Of a DNA stretch of 21,683 bases, positions 7,187-14,546 are shown piece by piece. The notes beneath the pieces were generated by a model. That model did not search any database and was not told the DNA's origin. It saw nothing but the letters and a program-made list of their open reading frames with translations. The position numbers and the translations under genes were made by a program. The stretch spans positions 1 through 21,683 of the forward strand of contig SFHH01000013.1 of assembly GCA_004555735.1 (NCBI GenBank), in the 5' to 3' direction. How positions within the stretch are numbered: position 1 is the first letter of the stretch; each line of letters begins with the position of its first letter. Source of the DNA: Acidaminococcus fermentans. GTDB taxonomy: Bacteria > Bacillota_C > Negativicutes > Acidaminococcales > Acidaminococcaceae.

Positions 7187-8476
7187 ATGGAAAATAAGCC
7201 TGTATTCAGCCCTGAACTGCAAAAAGAAATCAAAAGCAAATTCTATTATGTGGATGAAGATCCCTTTGGAAAGAAGCGCCTGTTCTTCGAGAACTCCGGT
7301 GGCTCCCTGCGCCTGAAGGCCTGCGTGGAAGCCAAGGCGAAATATGAGATGATCCCGGACTGCCCCATGCGGTACCATGATGTGTCCCAGAAACTCCACG
7401 AAGTGAAAGCCAATGGCATCCGGGATCTGATGGAAGTCATCTTCGGGGCGGCTCCCGGAGAAGGGGCCCTGGTGACGGAACTGACTCCTTCCCGGACCAC
7501 GTTCAGCATCATGCGGGCCATTGTGGAGAACGTCCCCGGGAAAAATGTGGTGACCACTTCTCTGGAGCATCCTTCTGCCTATGATTCCCTGAAGATCTAT
7601 GCGGAAAAAAGAGGTATGGAATTCCGGGTAGCTCAGGCCAATCCCAAAACCGGCGGAGTGGATGTGGATGATATCCTGTCCCTGGTGGACAAAGATACCT
7701 GTGTGCTCAGTGTCATGAGTGCCTCCAATATTTCCGGCTATGTATTCCCCATGAAGGAGATCATCACCCGGGCCCGGGCCATCAAACCGGACCTGTATGT
7801 GGTCTCCGATGCGGTCCAGCACCAGCCTCATCAGGCCCTCTACGCCCATGATCTGGGCATCGATGCCTTGGTCATCGCTCCCTATAAAGCCTTCGGCATC
7901 CGAGGCTGCGGCTATGGCTACGTTTCCGACCGGGCAGCGGTCCTTCCCCATGACAAACTGGAAGGCAAAGACCCCAACGAATGGGAACTGGGGACCTATC
8001 CCCATGGGAATTTCGCGGCCATGAGCGCCATGGTGGACTATGTCTGCTGGCTGGGACGCCATTTCACCCAAGCGGAGGACCGCCGGACCCAGTATGTAGT
8101 AGGTATGCAGAAAGCCCATGAACAGGAAACGGCCCTTTTGATCCGGATGCTGGAAGGCTCGGCAGAAGTGCCGGGGCTGCGGCATATCCCGGGGGTGGAA
8201 GTGTATTTCGACGGGCCGGTTTCTCCGGAACGGGATCTGGTGGTAGCTATGGGGATCAAGGGGATGGATTATACGGCTCTCCGGGAAGAATATGGCCGGA
8301 GAGGAGTCCTGGTGTTCGAACGGATCAACACCAGTATCTATTCCAAACGGATCGTGGAATCCTTGGGCCAGACCGGTCTGATCCGGGTATCTCCCATCCA
8401 CTGCCATGACTTTGTCGATATTGACCAATATCTGAAGGTGACGGCAGCCATCGCTGCAGAATTTGCCAAAAAATAA
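7187..8476 (+). CDS. Class V aminotransferase-fold PLP enzyme (cysteine desulfurase-like)
   Basis: A 429-residue cytoplasmic protein with the class V (NifS/SufS/CsdA-type) fold. Visible motifs are the N-terminal FFENSGGS (33-40), LEHPS (126-130, where cysteine desulfurases have the histidine over the PLP ring), SDAVQH (207-212, the aspartate that binds the pyridine nitrogen) and APYKAFGIRGCGYGYV with Schiff-base lysine K234. I do not see the cysteine-containing persulfide loop typical of true desulfurases, so a lyase, epimerase or aminotransferase role is at least as likely. AAAGGAG lies 8 nt before ATG. It is 32 bp after the class I/II aminotransferase and 12 bp before the RidA gene, so these are clearly co-transcribed. 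Two PLP enzymes beside RidA point to reactive enamine/imine intermediates. Confidence 0.87.
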   Translation: MENKPVFSPELQKEIKSKFYYVDEDPFGKKRLFFENSGGSLRLKACVEAKAKYEMIPDCPMRYHDVSQKLHEVKANGIRDLMEVIFGAAPGEGALVTELTPSRTTFSIMRAIVENVPGKNVVTTSLEHPSAYDSLKIYAEKRGMEFRVAQANPKTGGVDVDDILSLVDKDTCVLSVMSASNISGYVFPMKEIITRARAIKPDLYVVSDAVQHQPHQALYAHDLGIDALVIAPYKAFGIRGCGYGYVSDRAAVLPHDKLEGKDPNEWELGTYPHGNFAAMSAMVDYVCWLGRHFTQAEDRRTQYVVGMQKAHEQETALLIRMLEGSAEVPGLRHIPGVEVYFDGPVSPERDLVVAMGIKGMDYTALREEYGRRGVLVFERINTSIYSKRIVESLGQTGLIRVSPIHCHDFVDIDQYLKVTAAIAAEFAKK

Positions 8477-8488
8477 AAGGAGAATACT

Positions 8489-8908
8489 ATGAAAAATCCA
8501 GTACCACAAGGGAAATATGTCCCCGCTGTCCGGAATGGAGAGTTGATCGTGACGGCTGGGATGACGCCCCGGAAAGACGGCGTCCTGATGCTCAGTGGCA
8601 AAATACGGGCGGATGTGCCTCTGGAGACCTACAAAGAAGCGGTGGTCCAGGCGGTGGCCAATGCTTTGACGGCAGCACGGAATCAGCTCCAGGAAGGGGA
8701 AAAGATTGCCCGGGTCATGCTGATGCATGTATACATCAATGCAGAACAGGATTTCGTGGAACATGCCAAACTGGCGGACTTTGCTTCTGAATACCTGGTG
8801 GCAGAACTGGGAGATGCAGGCATCTGTGCCCGCTGCGCTCTGGGGATGGGAACCCTGCCGAAAAAAGCACCGGTAGAGATCTCCCTCATGGTGGCGGTGG
8901 GGAAGTAA
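8489..8908 (+). CDS. RidA/YjgF/YER057c/UK114-family enamine/imine deaminase
   Basis: A 139-residue soluble protein of the Rid family, whose best known member hydrolyses 2-aminoacrylate and related imines made by PLP enzymes to 2-oxo acids and ammonia. It has TAGMTP (22-27), a SGKIRADVP stretch (36-44) and the active-site arginine R115 in ARCALGMGTLP, followed by APVEI (127-131). Length is slightly above the 125-130 usual for RidA, so it may belong to a Rid subgroup rather than to RidA itself. AAGGAG precedes the ATG. It is the last gene of the operon, ending at a 22-bp hairpin. Its position after two PLP enzymes fits a role in clearing their products. Confidence 0.92.
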   Translation: MKNPVPQGKYVPAVRNGELIVTAGMTPRKDGVLMLSGKIRADVPLETYKEAVVQAVANALTAARNQLQEGEKIARVMLMHVYINAEQDFVEHAKLADFASEYLVAELGDAGICARCALGMGTLPKKAPVEISLMVAVGK

Positions 8909-8911
8909 GAC

Positions 8912-8960
8912 AATAAAATAGGGGCTGCTGCACGTTCGGTGCAACAGCCCCTATTTTATT
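8912..8960. terminator. Bidirectional terminator between the RidA operon and LysR gene
   Basis: An inverted repeat of 22 bp with one mismatch (8912-8933 and 8939-8960) and loop GTTCG. The stem contains GGGGCTG and ends in A/T-rich flanks, so it can stop transcription on both strands. The stop codon of the LysR gene (8956-8958) is inside the right arm. Confidence 0.9.
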
Positions 8961-9864
8961 GATAATATTCCTTGATCACCTGGATCAGGTCCCGGGCAGC
9001 CGGGGATAGGTAGACATTTTCCTTGGTCAGGAGGGTCAGGGGGAGCATCAGTTCCGGAGCTTTCAGGTCGAAGCATTCCAGCTTCTCCGTGGCCGGATCC
9101 TGGAGCCCCGCCTCGATCATGAAGCCGAATCCCAGCCCGCTGGCGATGAGCCGCAGCAGGGTGGCATTGTTGGTGGTGGTGAGCTTCCGGCTGAAGGACA
9201 ACTTTTGCTTCATGAAATAATTATTGATGAATTTCCCTACTGTCTGCTGCTGGCCCAGGTTCACGAAAGCTTCTTGTTCCAAGAGATGCAGGTCCAAGGG
9301 TTCTCCTTTTTCCTGTTCCTGCAGGAATACCTGGCACAGAGGATGGTCCTTGGCTAGGATCAGGAGTACTCGTTCTTCCTTGATGGTTTCGGCGATGATT
9401 CCCTGGGGCAGCTGGGAGATCATGGCATTCATGACGGCAAAGTCGATCCGGTTGTCTTCCAGGAGCATGGGCAGTTCGCTGACCGGGAATTCCAGCAGAT
9501 TGATCTTCACGGCTGGATGATCTTCCAGGAATCCTGGCAGGATGGACGGCAGCAGGAGGGATCCCCGCCAGGTACCGACTCCGATATTCAGCTGCTGGAG
9601 TTTTTCATTGTTCAGTTCCGCTTTCAGTTTTTCATCCAGGTAATGGCAGCTTTCCAGATAGTGGTAATAGATCTTCCCAGCGGCGGTCAGTTCCAGAGGG
9701 ATCTTGGAACGGTCGAAGAGCTGGCAGCCCAGGGTCTTTTCCAGTTTGGCGATGTGCTGGCTGAGACTGGGCTGGGTGATGAAGAGCTTTTCTGCGGCCC
9801 GGGTGATGTTCCGCTCCCGGGCGACCATGAGAAAGTATTCTGGTGTAGTGTTTCTATAAATCAT
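8956..9864 (-). CDS. LysR-type transcriptional regulator
   Basis: A 302-residue cytoplasmic DNA-binding regulator. The N-terminal winged helix-turn-helix is clear: ITRAAEKLFITQPSLSQHIAKLE falls at about 20-42, followed by LGCQLFDRSK and LTAAGK. The rest is the two-lobed effector domain (periplasmic-binding-protein fold). The start is placed at the ATG at 9864, since AGGAG lies 7 nt before it; a GTG 15 bp further upstream lies just ahead of that site. It sits between two divergently controlled catabolic modules that share the dyad CTATA-N10-TATAG, so it is the natural candidate regulator of both. This is inferred from position only. Its effector may be the substrate of the DAACS or GntP transporter. 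Confidence 0.92.
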   Translation of the reverse strand: MIYRNTTPEYFLMVARERNITRAAEKLFITQPSLSQHIAKLEKTLGCQLFDRSKIPLELTAAGKIYYHYLESCHYLDEKLKAELNNEKLQQLNIGVGTWRGSLLLPSILPGFLEDHPAVKINLLEFPVSELPMLLEDNRIDFAVMNAMISQLPQGIIAETIKEERVLLILAKDHPLCQVFLQEQEKGEPLDLHLLEQEAFVNLGQQQTVGKFINNYFMKQKLSFSRKLTTTNNATLLRLIASGLGFGFMIEAGLQDPATEKLECFDLKAPELMLPLTLLTKENVYLSPAARDLIQVIKEYYQ

Positions 9865-9925
9865 ATCCCTTCTCCTCACTTTGGTACAGTACTGAAACAG
9901 CTGTGTCTATTTTCACATAAAAAAA

Positions 9926-9968
9926 CCGAAAAGTAAATGCAGCAGGATCTGCTGCATTTACTTTTCGG
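9926..9968 (-). terminator. Terminator of the GntP-family permease gene
   Basis: A perfect 19-bp inverted repeat (9926-9944 and 9950-9968) with loop GGATC on the plus strand. Read on the minus strand it is followed directly by a run of seven T. It lies 33 bp after the permease stop codon and separates that gene from the LysR gene. Confidence 0.92.
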
Positions 9969-10001
9969 ATGGAAGAGGATCTAGAGGAGCAGGAGTCCCG
10001 A

Positions 10002-11333
10002 TCAGATGATCCCAGCGAAATAGAGGATCAGGGTGAAGAGGCTGGTGGCCAGCCCGGAAAGAGCCGTAGAGCCGCCGATGGCCCGGAATCCCTGGTTGAA
10101 GTTCAGCTTAGACAGGGAACAAGTGAGCCAGAACCCGGAGCTGTTGGCATGGCTGAAGGCAATGGCACCGGAGCACATGGCCAGGAAAGCGGCCAGCTTG
10201 GAAATCCCCAAAATGCCCAGCATGGGTTCACAGAGAGCCGCTGCCGTAGCTACACCCAGGGTATTGGAACCTGTAGCGGTGCGGATCATGAAGCCGATGA
10301 GCATGGGGACGAAGATCCCCGGGATATGAGCCGCAACGATGCTTTCTGCCAGGATCTTGGCGGCACCGGCACTCTTGATGAAGGCAGCCAGGGAACCGCC
10401 CAGGGCTGTGATGAATACAGGGCCGGCACAGTCCAGCACGGCCGAATTGATCCATTTATCCCGTACATCCTGGTTGTGGACCCAGTCCCGGGCCTGGAGG
10501 AAAACCGCGGCGAAACAGCCGATGAACAGAGCGGAAAGGGGATCCCCGATGAAAGTCATGATTTTCGTGAAGAAAGATTTGGGCATGGTCACGCTGCTGA
10601 CGGTCTGGAGGATGATCAGTACTACCGGAAGCAGCACCGGGGTGATGGCCCGGACAAAGCCCATGGACAGATCCGCCGTGGTGGAGTTGGCGGTGTCTTC
10701 CAGGAAAGCTTCATTAAGCGGGACCTGTTTGTCCTTCAGGGTATTGGCGTAAAGGATCGTAGCCAAAAGGCCCGGGATGGCCACCAGGATCCCCCAAGGG
10801 ATGGCGACACCCAAGGGCAGGCCCAGGGCAGCTGCCGCAGCTACCGGGCCGGGTGTGGGCGGCACCAGGGAGCTGGTGGTGATGCTGATCTGGATGACGG
10901 AAGCGAAGGCCATCATGGAAATCCCGGTCTTTTTGGCCAAGTTGGTGCACAGGGGGATCACCAGCAGGCTCACGGTATCTGGGAAAACCGGGATGCCTAG
11001 GATGCAGCAGCTGGTGCCGATGGCCCACAGTACCTTCTTTTTGCCGAAAAATTTCACCAGGGAGTCGGTGAGCTTCACAATAGCCCCGGTCTTGTTCAAG
11101 ATGATCCCCAGCAGGGACCCCAGGAAGATGACCATGGCCACACTTTTGCAGGTATTGCCGAAACCGGTGTTGATCATCTTAGGGATCTTTTCGATAGGGG
11201 TGCCCACTAAGAGAGCCAGCATCAGGGTCGCCAGGTAGAGGGCCAGCACCGCATGGAATTTCAGTTTGCTGACCATGAAGACCAGAGCCCCTACAGAGAT
11301 GAGCAGGACGACAAAGACATAGGTTGAAGTCAT
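10002..11333 (-). CDS. GntP-family permease (sugar-acid or hydroxy-acid uptake)
   Basis: A 443-residue inner-membrane proton symporter of the GntP family, known for gluconate, D-serine and other small hydroxy-acids. Motifs are GFGNT (58-62), GIPVFPD (113-119) and the family hallmark SLVPPTPGP (155-163), all between hydrophobic helices. The start was moved to the ATG at 11333. An ATG 21 bp upstream lies before the AAGGAGG ribosome site, whereas the 11333 ATG has that site 8 nt ahead. It is divergent from the hydroxyacid dehydrogenase-FAH-SDR operon, and both sides carry the same dyad, so it probably imports the substrate of that operon. D-hydroxy acids or sugar acids are the leading guess. Confidence 0.93.
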   Translation of the reverse strand: MTSTYVFVVLLISVGALVFMVSKLKFHAVLALYLATLMLALLVGTPIEKIPKMINTGFGNTCKSVAMVIFLGSLLGIILNKTGAIVKLTDSLVKFFGKKKVLWAIGTSCCILGIPVFPDTVSLLVIPLCTNLAKKTGISMMAFASVIQISITTSSLVPPTPGPVAAAAALGLPLGVAIPWGILVAIPGLLATILYANTLKDKQVPLNEAFLEDTANSTTADLSMGFVRAITPVLLPVVLIILQTVSSVTMPKSFFTKIMTFIGDPLSALFIGCFAAVFLQARDWVHNQDVRDKWINSAVLDCAGPVFITALGGSLAAFIKSAGAAKILAESIVAAHIPGIFVPMLIGFMIRTATGSNTLGVATAAALCEPMLGILGISKLAAFLAMCSGAIAFSHANSSGFWLTCSLSKLNFNQGFRAIGGSTALSGLATSLFTLILYFAGII

Positions 11334-11381
11334 AGAGTATTCCTCCTTCTGCATATTTCCGAACTATTTTCTTTATTTCAT

Positions 11382-11410
11382 CTTATCAGATAACTCGACC
11401 CGGTATCCAA
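11382..11410 (-). promoter_or_regulatory. Candidate promoter of the GntP-family gene
   Basis: On the minus strand, -35 TTGGAT (11405-11410) and -10 GATAAG (11382-11387) are 17 bp apart. The -10 matches 4 of 6 consensus bases. Operator B begins 20 bp upstream of the -35. Confidence 0.45.
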
Positions 11411-11429
11411 CAGGAAACTATGTATATCA

Positions 11430-11449
11430 CTATAACCAAATAACTATAG
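11430..11449. promoter_or_regulatory. Candidate operator B, CTATA-N10-TATAG
   Basis: The same 20-bp dyad as operator A, with CTATA, 10 bp, TATAG, then GGA. It is next to the GntP promoter. The inner CAAA is shared with operator A. Confidence 0.5.
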
Positions 11450-11491
11450 GAAAAGGAAAACTTCCTGGAAATCCGTCCATAAAGAGAAAGG

Positions 11492-11511
11492 ATATAGGCA
11501 ATGATTTATAG
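11492..11511. promoter_or_regulatory. Candidate operator C, ATATA-N10-TATAG
   Basis: A third copy of the dyad with one changed outer base (A for C). The right half TATAGGAG is identical to operator A. It ends 20 bp before the -35 of the hydroxyacid dehydrogenase operon, the usual place for an activator site. Confidence 0.48.
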
Positions 11512-11531
11512 GAGTATACAGGAAAACGTCT

Positions 11532-11560
11532 TTTACAAAATCCTAAATTCCTTATATGCT
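11532..11560 (+). promoter_or_regulatory. Promoter of the hydroxyacid dehydrogenase-FAH-SDR operon
   Basis: -35 TTTACA (11532-11537) and -10 TATGCT (11555-11560), 17 bp apart, about 43 bp before the start codon. Predicted by eye. Confidence 0.6.
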
Positions 11561-11603
11561 GTAAAGGGTAAATGAATCATATCGCGGGGAAAGGAGTAGA
11601 AAA

Positions 11604-12533
11604 ATGACCAAAGTGCTCTTTACAGAGAATGTGGATCCCATAGGACCGGAACTGCTGAAGGCAGCTGGCTGTGAAGTGGTGATGGCCGACCGGGATGTCG
11701 CCCTTATCCGGAAGGAGATCCAGACGGCAACGGCTGTGGTGACCCGGATCTATGAACTGCCGCCGGAACTGCTGGCGACAGCTGCCGATCTGAAGATCGT
11801 CAGCAAACACGGTGTGGGGTATGACAATATCCCAGTGGAATGGTGCAAAGCCCATGGCATCGCTGTCACTGTCACGCCGGGGGCCAACAGCCAGTCCGTA
11901 GCAGAACATACCATCACCCTGATGCTGGCCCTGGCCAAGAATCTGATGATCGTGACCCATGCTTATAAGGAAATCGGTTTTGCGGCCAAGAATACTTTCC
12001 CGGGCATGGAGATCCTGGGGAAGACATTGGGCATCATCGGCGTGGGACATATCGGGAGCCGGGTGGCCAAGATGGGCCTGGGCCTGGGGATGAAAGTCCT
12101 GGCCTATGACCCCTATGTGACTTCCGTCCCGGAAGGGGTGGTCCTGTGTGCCGACAAGGACGAAGTGATCCGGCAGGCGGATGTATTGACCCTGCATCCG
12201 GTATTGAATGAAGAGACCCGGAATATCATCGGCCAAAGAGAACTGGCCCTGATGAAGCCCACCGCCTATTTCATCAACTGTGGGAGAGGCCCTCTGGTGG
12301 ATGAACCGGCTCTGATCGCAGCCCTGCAGGGCAAAAAGATCGCAGGGGCCGGCCTGGATGTGACCTGGAGCGAACCCTGTGAACCGGACAGTCCCCTGTT
12401 CCAGATGGAGAACGTGATTTTGACGCCCCACTATGCTCCCACCACCCGGGAAAGTGCAATGAATGTATCCAAAGCAGCGGCCCAGAATATCCTGGACGTG
12501 CTTTCCGGCAAGGAACCGGAAGGGCTGCTTTGA
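11604..12533 (+). CDS. NAD-dependent D-2-hydroxyacid dehydrogenase
   Basis: A 309-residue cytoplasmic oxidoreductase of the D-isomer-specific 2-hydroxyacid dehydrogenase family (SerA, glycerate and hydroxypyruvate reductase relatives), without the C-terminal ACT domain of long SerA. The Rossmann motif GVGHIG is at 146-151, with D169 in AYDPY expected to select NAD over NADP. The catalytic triad is visible as R228 (NCGRG), E257 (SEPCEPD) and H276 (TPHYAP). It interconverts a D-2-hydroxy acid and a 2-oxo acid. AAAGGAG precedes ATG 11604. It starts an operon with a FAH-family enzyme and an SDR, opposite a GntP permease, so it probably acts on a sugar-acid-derived hydroxy acid. The pathway is inference. 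It does not resemble the (R)-2-hydroxyglutarate dehydrogenase HgdH of glutamate fermentation as I recall that sequence. Confidence 0.92.
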   Translation: MTKVLFTENVDPIGPELLKAAGCEVVMADRDVALIRKEIQTATAVVTRIYELPPELLATAADLKIVSKHGVGYDNIPVEWCKAHGIAVTVTPGANSQSVAEHTITLMLALAKNLMIVTHAYKEIGFAAKNTFPGMEILGKTLGIIGVGHIGSRVAKMGLGLGMKVLAYDPYVTSVPEGVVLCADKDEVIRQADVLTLHPVLNEETRNIIGQRELALMKPTAYFINCGRGPLVDEPALIAALQGKKIAGAGLDVTWSEPCEPDSPLFQMENVILTPHYAPTTRESAMNVSKAAAQNILDVLSGKEPEGLL

Positions 12534-12570
12534 GCCGATAGCTGGAAAAAGAAAAAGGAGGATTTGAGTT

Positions 12571-13497
12571 ATGCGTCTGGCAACCATTAAACTGAATGGA
12601 AAAGAACAGGCAGGGATCGTCACTGCCAAAGGGGTATTCCCCATTGCCATGCTCAATGCAGCCAAAGGGACTGCCTGGAAAGAAGAGATGATGGAACTGA
12701 TCCAGAGCCAGGAAATCCCCGGCCTCACTGCCTGGTACAACAAGGGCGGCAAGGAAGAACTGGAAACACTGCCGGGGCTGGTGCCCCAGGACAAAGTGGT
12801 CTACGGTCCTCTCTACCGGAATCCCAAACGGATCTTCGGGATCGGTCTGAACTATCGGGATCATGCCGGAGATATCGGGATGGCGCCTCCCAAAGGCTTC
12901 CCGGGCAGCTTCTTCAAACAGGCGGATACCCTGATCGGTCCGGATGATGAAATCCATATCCCGAAAATGAAGGAAGCCCAGAAGACCACAGCCGAAGCTG
13001 AACTGGGGATCATCCTGGGGAAGGACTGCCGGGATGTGGTAGAAGAAGATTGGGAATCCGTCATCGTGGGCTATACCACCATCCTGGATATGACGGAAGA
13101 ATCCATCTTGAAAGGGAATGACTATGTGGACGGGAACCCCCGGTATCTGACCATCGTCAAGAACTTCCCCACTTTCTTCTCTTTTGGGCCGGAACTGGTG
13201 ACCCCGGATGAAGTACCCGATGTGCTGAAGCTGGAAATCCAGAGCGTCCACAATGGAGAAATCCATGCCAAGAATACCGTGGATCATATGATCCATCAGC
13301 CGCCCAAACTGATCTCTCTCCACAGCAAGATCCAGGGCTGGTTCGCCGGCGATGTGCTGTCCACGGGGACCCCTCGGGCTTTCCACATCTTGGATGGGGA
13401 TCAGGCGGAATGTCGGATCTATGGGCCGGATGGCTTCTCCATGAGACCCTTGATCAACCCAGTAGTGGATCTGAAACTGCATCCTGAAAAAGAATAA
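12571..13497 (+). CDS. Fumarylacetoacetate hydrolase (FAH)-family enzyme
   Basis: A 308-residue cytoplasmic metal-dependent enzyme of the FAH family. It includes acylpyruvate hydrolases, 2,4-diketo-3-deoxy-sugar-acid hydrolases, 2-hydroxyhepta-dienedioate isomerases and oxaloacetate decarboxylases. The N-terminal quarter is the usual small domain. The core begins at GLNYRDHA (92-99). Candidate metal ligands are E142 and E144 in AEAELGIILGKD and D173 in TTILDMT. TGTPRAF appears near the C terminus, where the family has TGTPxG. A strong AGGAGG lies before ATG. The gap to the dehydrogenase is 37 bp, and to the SDR 17 bp. By family it would cut a C-C bond in a 2,4-dioxo acid to give pyruvate plus a second acid. 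The actual substrate is unknown. Confidence 0.9.
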   Translation: MRLATIKLNGKEQAGIVTAKGVFPIAMLNAAKGTAWKEEMMELIQSQEIPGLTAWYNKGGKEELETLPGLVPQDKVVYGPLYRNPKRIFGIGLNYRDHAGDIGMAPPKGFPGSFFKQADTLIGPDDEIHIPKMKEAQKTTAEAELGIILGKDCRDVVEEDWESVIVGYTTILDMTEESILKGNDYVDGNPRYLTIVKNFPTFFSFGPELVTPDEVPDVLKLEIQSVHNGEIHAKNTVDHMIHQPPKLISLHSKIQGWFAGDVLSTGTPRAFHILDGDQAECRIYGPDGFSMRPLINPVVDLKLHPEKE

Positions 13498-13514
13498 AGG
13501 AGGAAATACTCATT

Positions 13515-14309
13515 ATGGATTTAGGATTAAAAGGAAAAGTCGCATTGGTTCTGTCTTCGGCTTCCGGCATCGGCAAAGGGATTGCCACGGAATTCGCCAG
13601 AGAAGGAGCCAAGGTGGTCATCGCTACGGCAGAAGCCTATAAGGAAGATCTGGAAAAAGCCCAGCAGGATATCGAAAAGGAAACGGGCAATCGTCCCTAT
13701 ACCTACTTTTATGATGTAAAAGATCCGGACAGCATCACCAAGATGGTGACGGCGGTGGGGAACGACCTGGGCGGTCTTTACGCTCTGGTGAACCACTGCC
13801 CGGGGCCCAAGGCCGGGACTTTCGAGAACCTGACGGAAGCAGACTGGGCGGACGGCTATGAAAAATGCCTCCACAGCTATACTTTCGCCATCCGGGCTGC
13901 CCTGCCTTTCATGAAAGCAGCCGGAGAAGGCCGGATCCTAAACAGCACCTCTTCCTCTATCAAACAAGCCTTGGACAACCTAATCCTGTCCAATACCTTC
14001 CGGATGGGTGTGGTAGGTATGAGCAAGACCCTGGCCCGGGAACTGGGGCAATACGGCGTTTTGGTGAACACTATGGGCCCCGGCCGGATCTATACTGCCC
14101 GGATCGCCTATCTGAACGGGATCCGTGCCCAGAAAGCCGGCCTGACGGAAGAGGAATACACCAAGAGAGACTGCGCGTCCTTCCCTCAGAAACGGTATCA
14201 GACCGTGGAAGAATACGGGCGGACGGCCGTATTCCTGTGCTCTCCGGCAAATACAGGTGTCTCTGGACAGTACCTGCTCTGTGATGGAGCCATGACCCAG
14301 GCTTATTAA
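13515..14309 (+). CDS. Atypical short-chain dehydrogenase/reductase (SDR) family protein
   Basis: A 264-residue cytoplasmic Rossmann protein of the classical-size SDR family, nearest in pattern to 3-oxoacyl-ACP-reductase-like members. The nucleotide loop reads SSASGIG (14-20) rather than TGxxxGIG. The usual NNAG is replaced by NHCP (93-96). The serine is supplied by NSTSSS (143-148). The catalytic YxxxK is missing: aligning on the following GxxK gives S159-N-T-F-R163 at that place. The C-terminal SGQYLLCDGAM is typical. This matches a known SDR subgroup that departs from the catalytic tetrad, so its chemistry, or whether it is an oxidoreductase at all, is uncertain. It is the last gene of the operon. 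AGGAGG lies upstream of ATG 13515 and a terminator follows 33 bp after the stop. Confidence 0.9.
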   Translation: MDLGLKGKVALVLSSASGIGKGIATEFAREGAKVVIATAEAYKEDLEKAQQDIEKETGNRPYTYFYDVKDPDSITKMVTAVGNDLGGLYALVNHCPGPKAGTFENLTEADWADGYEKCLHSYTFAIRAALPFMKAAGEGRILNSTSSSIKQALDNLILSNTFRMGVVGMSKTLARELGQYGVLVNTMGPGRIYTARIAYLNGIRAQKAGLTEEEYTKRDCASFPQKRYQTVEEYGRTAVFLCSPANTGVSGQYLLCDGAMTQAY

Positions 14310-14342
14310 AAAAGCGGAAATAACTCAACAAAGTTAGAATAA

Positions 14343-14397
14343 AAAATGGGAGAAATGCAGTGTATGACAATTTCATAGGCTGCAGTTCTCCTATTTT
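14343..14397 (+). terminator. Terminator of the hydroxyacid dehydrogenase-FAH-SDR operon
   Basis: An imperfect 18-bp inverted repeat (14343-14360 and 14380-14397) with one G-U pair and one mismatch, a 19-nt loop, and a T-rich run after the right arm. Confidence 0.75.
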
Positions 14398-14458
14398 CTT
14401 TGAAAAAAGAAAATTTTATTCAAAACGATACACTTTTACACCTTTTATACATAATTCT

Positions 14459-14497
14459 TTGACAAGAATGTGAAATTATACTTTAACTACCTAAAGT
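14459..14497 (+). promoter_or_regulatory. pxpA operon promoter with overlapping dyad
   Basis: A perfect -35 TTGACA (14459-14464) stands 17 bp before a weak -10 TTTAAC (14482-14487). ACTTTA-N6-TAAAGT (14480-14485 and 14492-14497) is a perfect inverted repeat covering the -10, as expected of an operator. A TATAAT at 14501-14506 is an alternative -10 but has no good -35. Confidence 0.55.
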
Positions 14498-14546
14498 GGC
14501 TATAATAAAACAGTCAGCTATTTTACTTATTTGAGGAGGAATTGAC

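Noticed and set aside
6941..8944. Very long minus-strand open frame (about 667 codons) opposite the aminotransferase and RidA genes
   Set aside because: It covers three well-supported genes on the other strand. Its translation is rich in His, Asp, Gln and Phe in a way typical of antisense frames, it resembles no family, and it has no ribosome site.
11604..12533. Identity as (R)-2-hydroxyglutarate dehydrogenase (HgdH), suggested by the likely organism
   Set aside because: The sequence does not follow the A. fermentans HgdH pattern as I recall it; it is closer to SerA/glycerate-type dehydrogenases, and no hydroxyglutaryl-CoA pathway genes are nearby.
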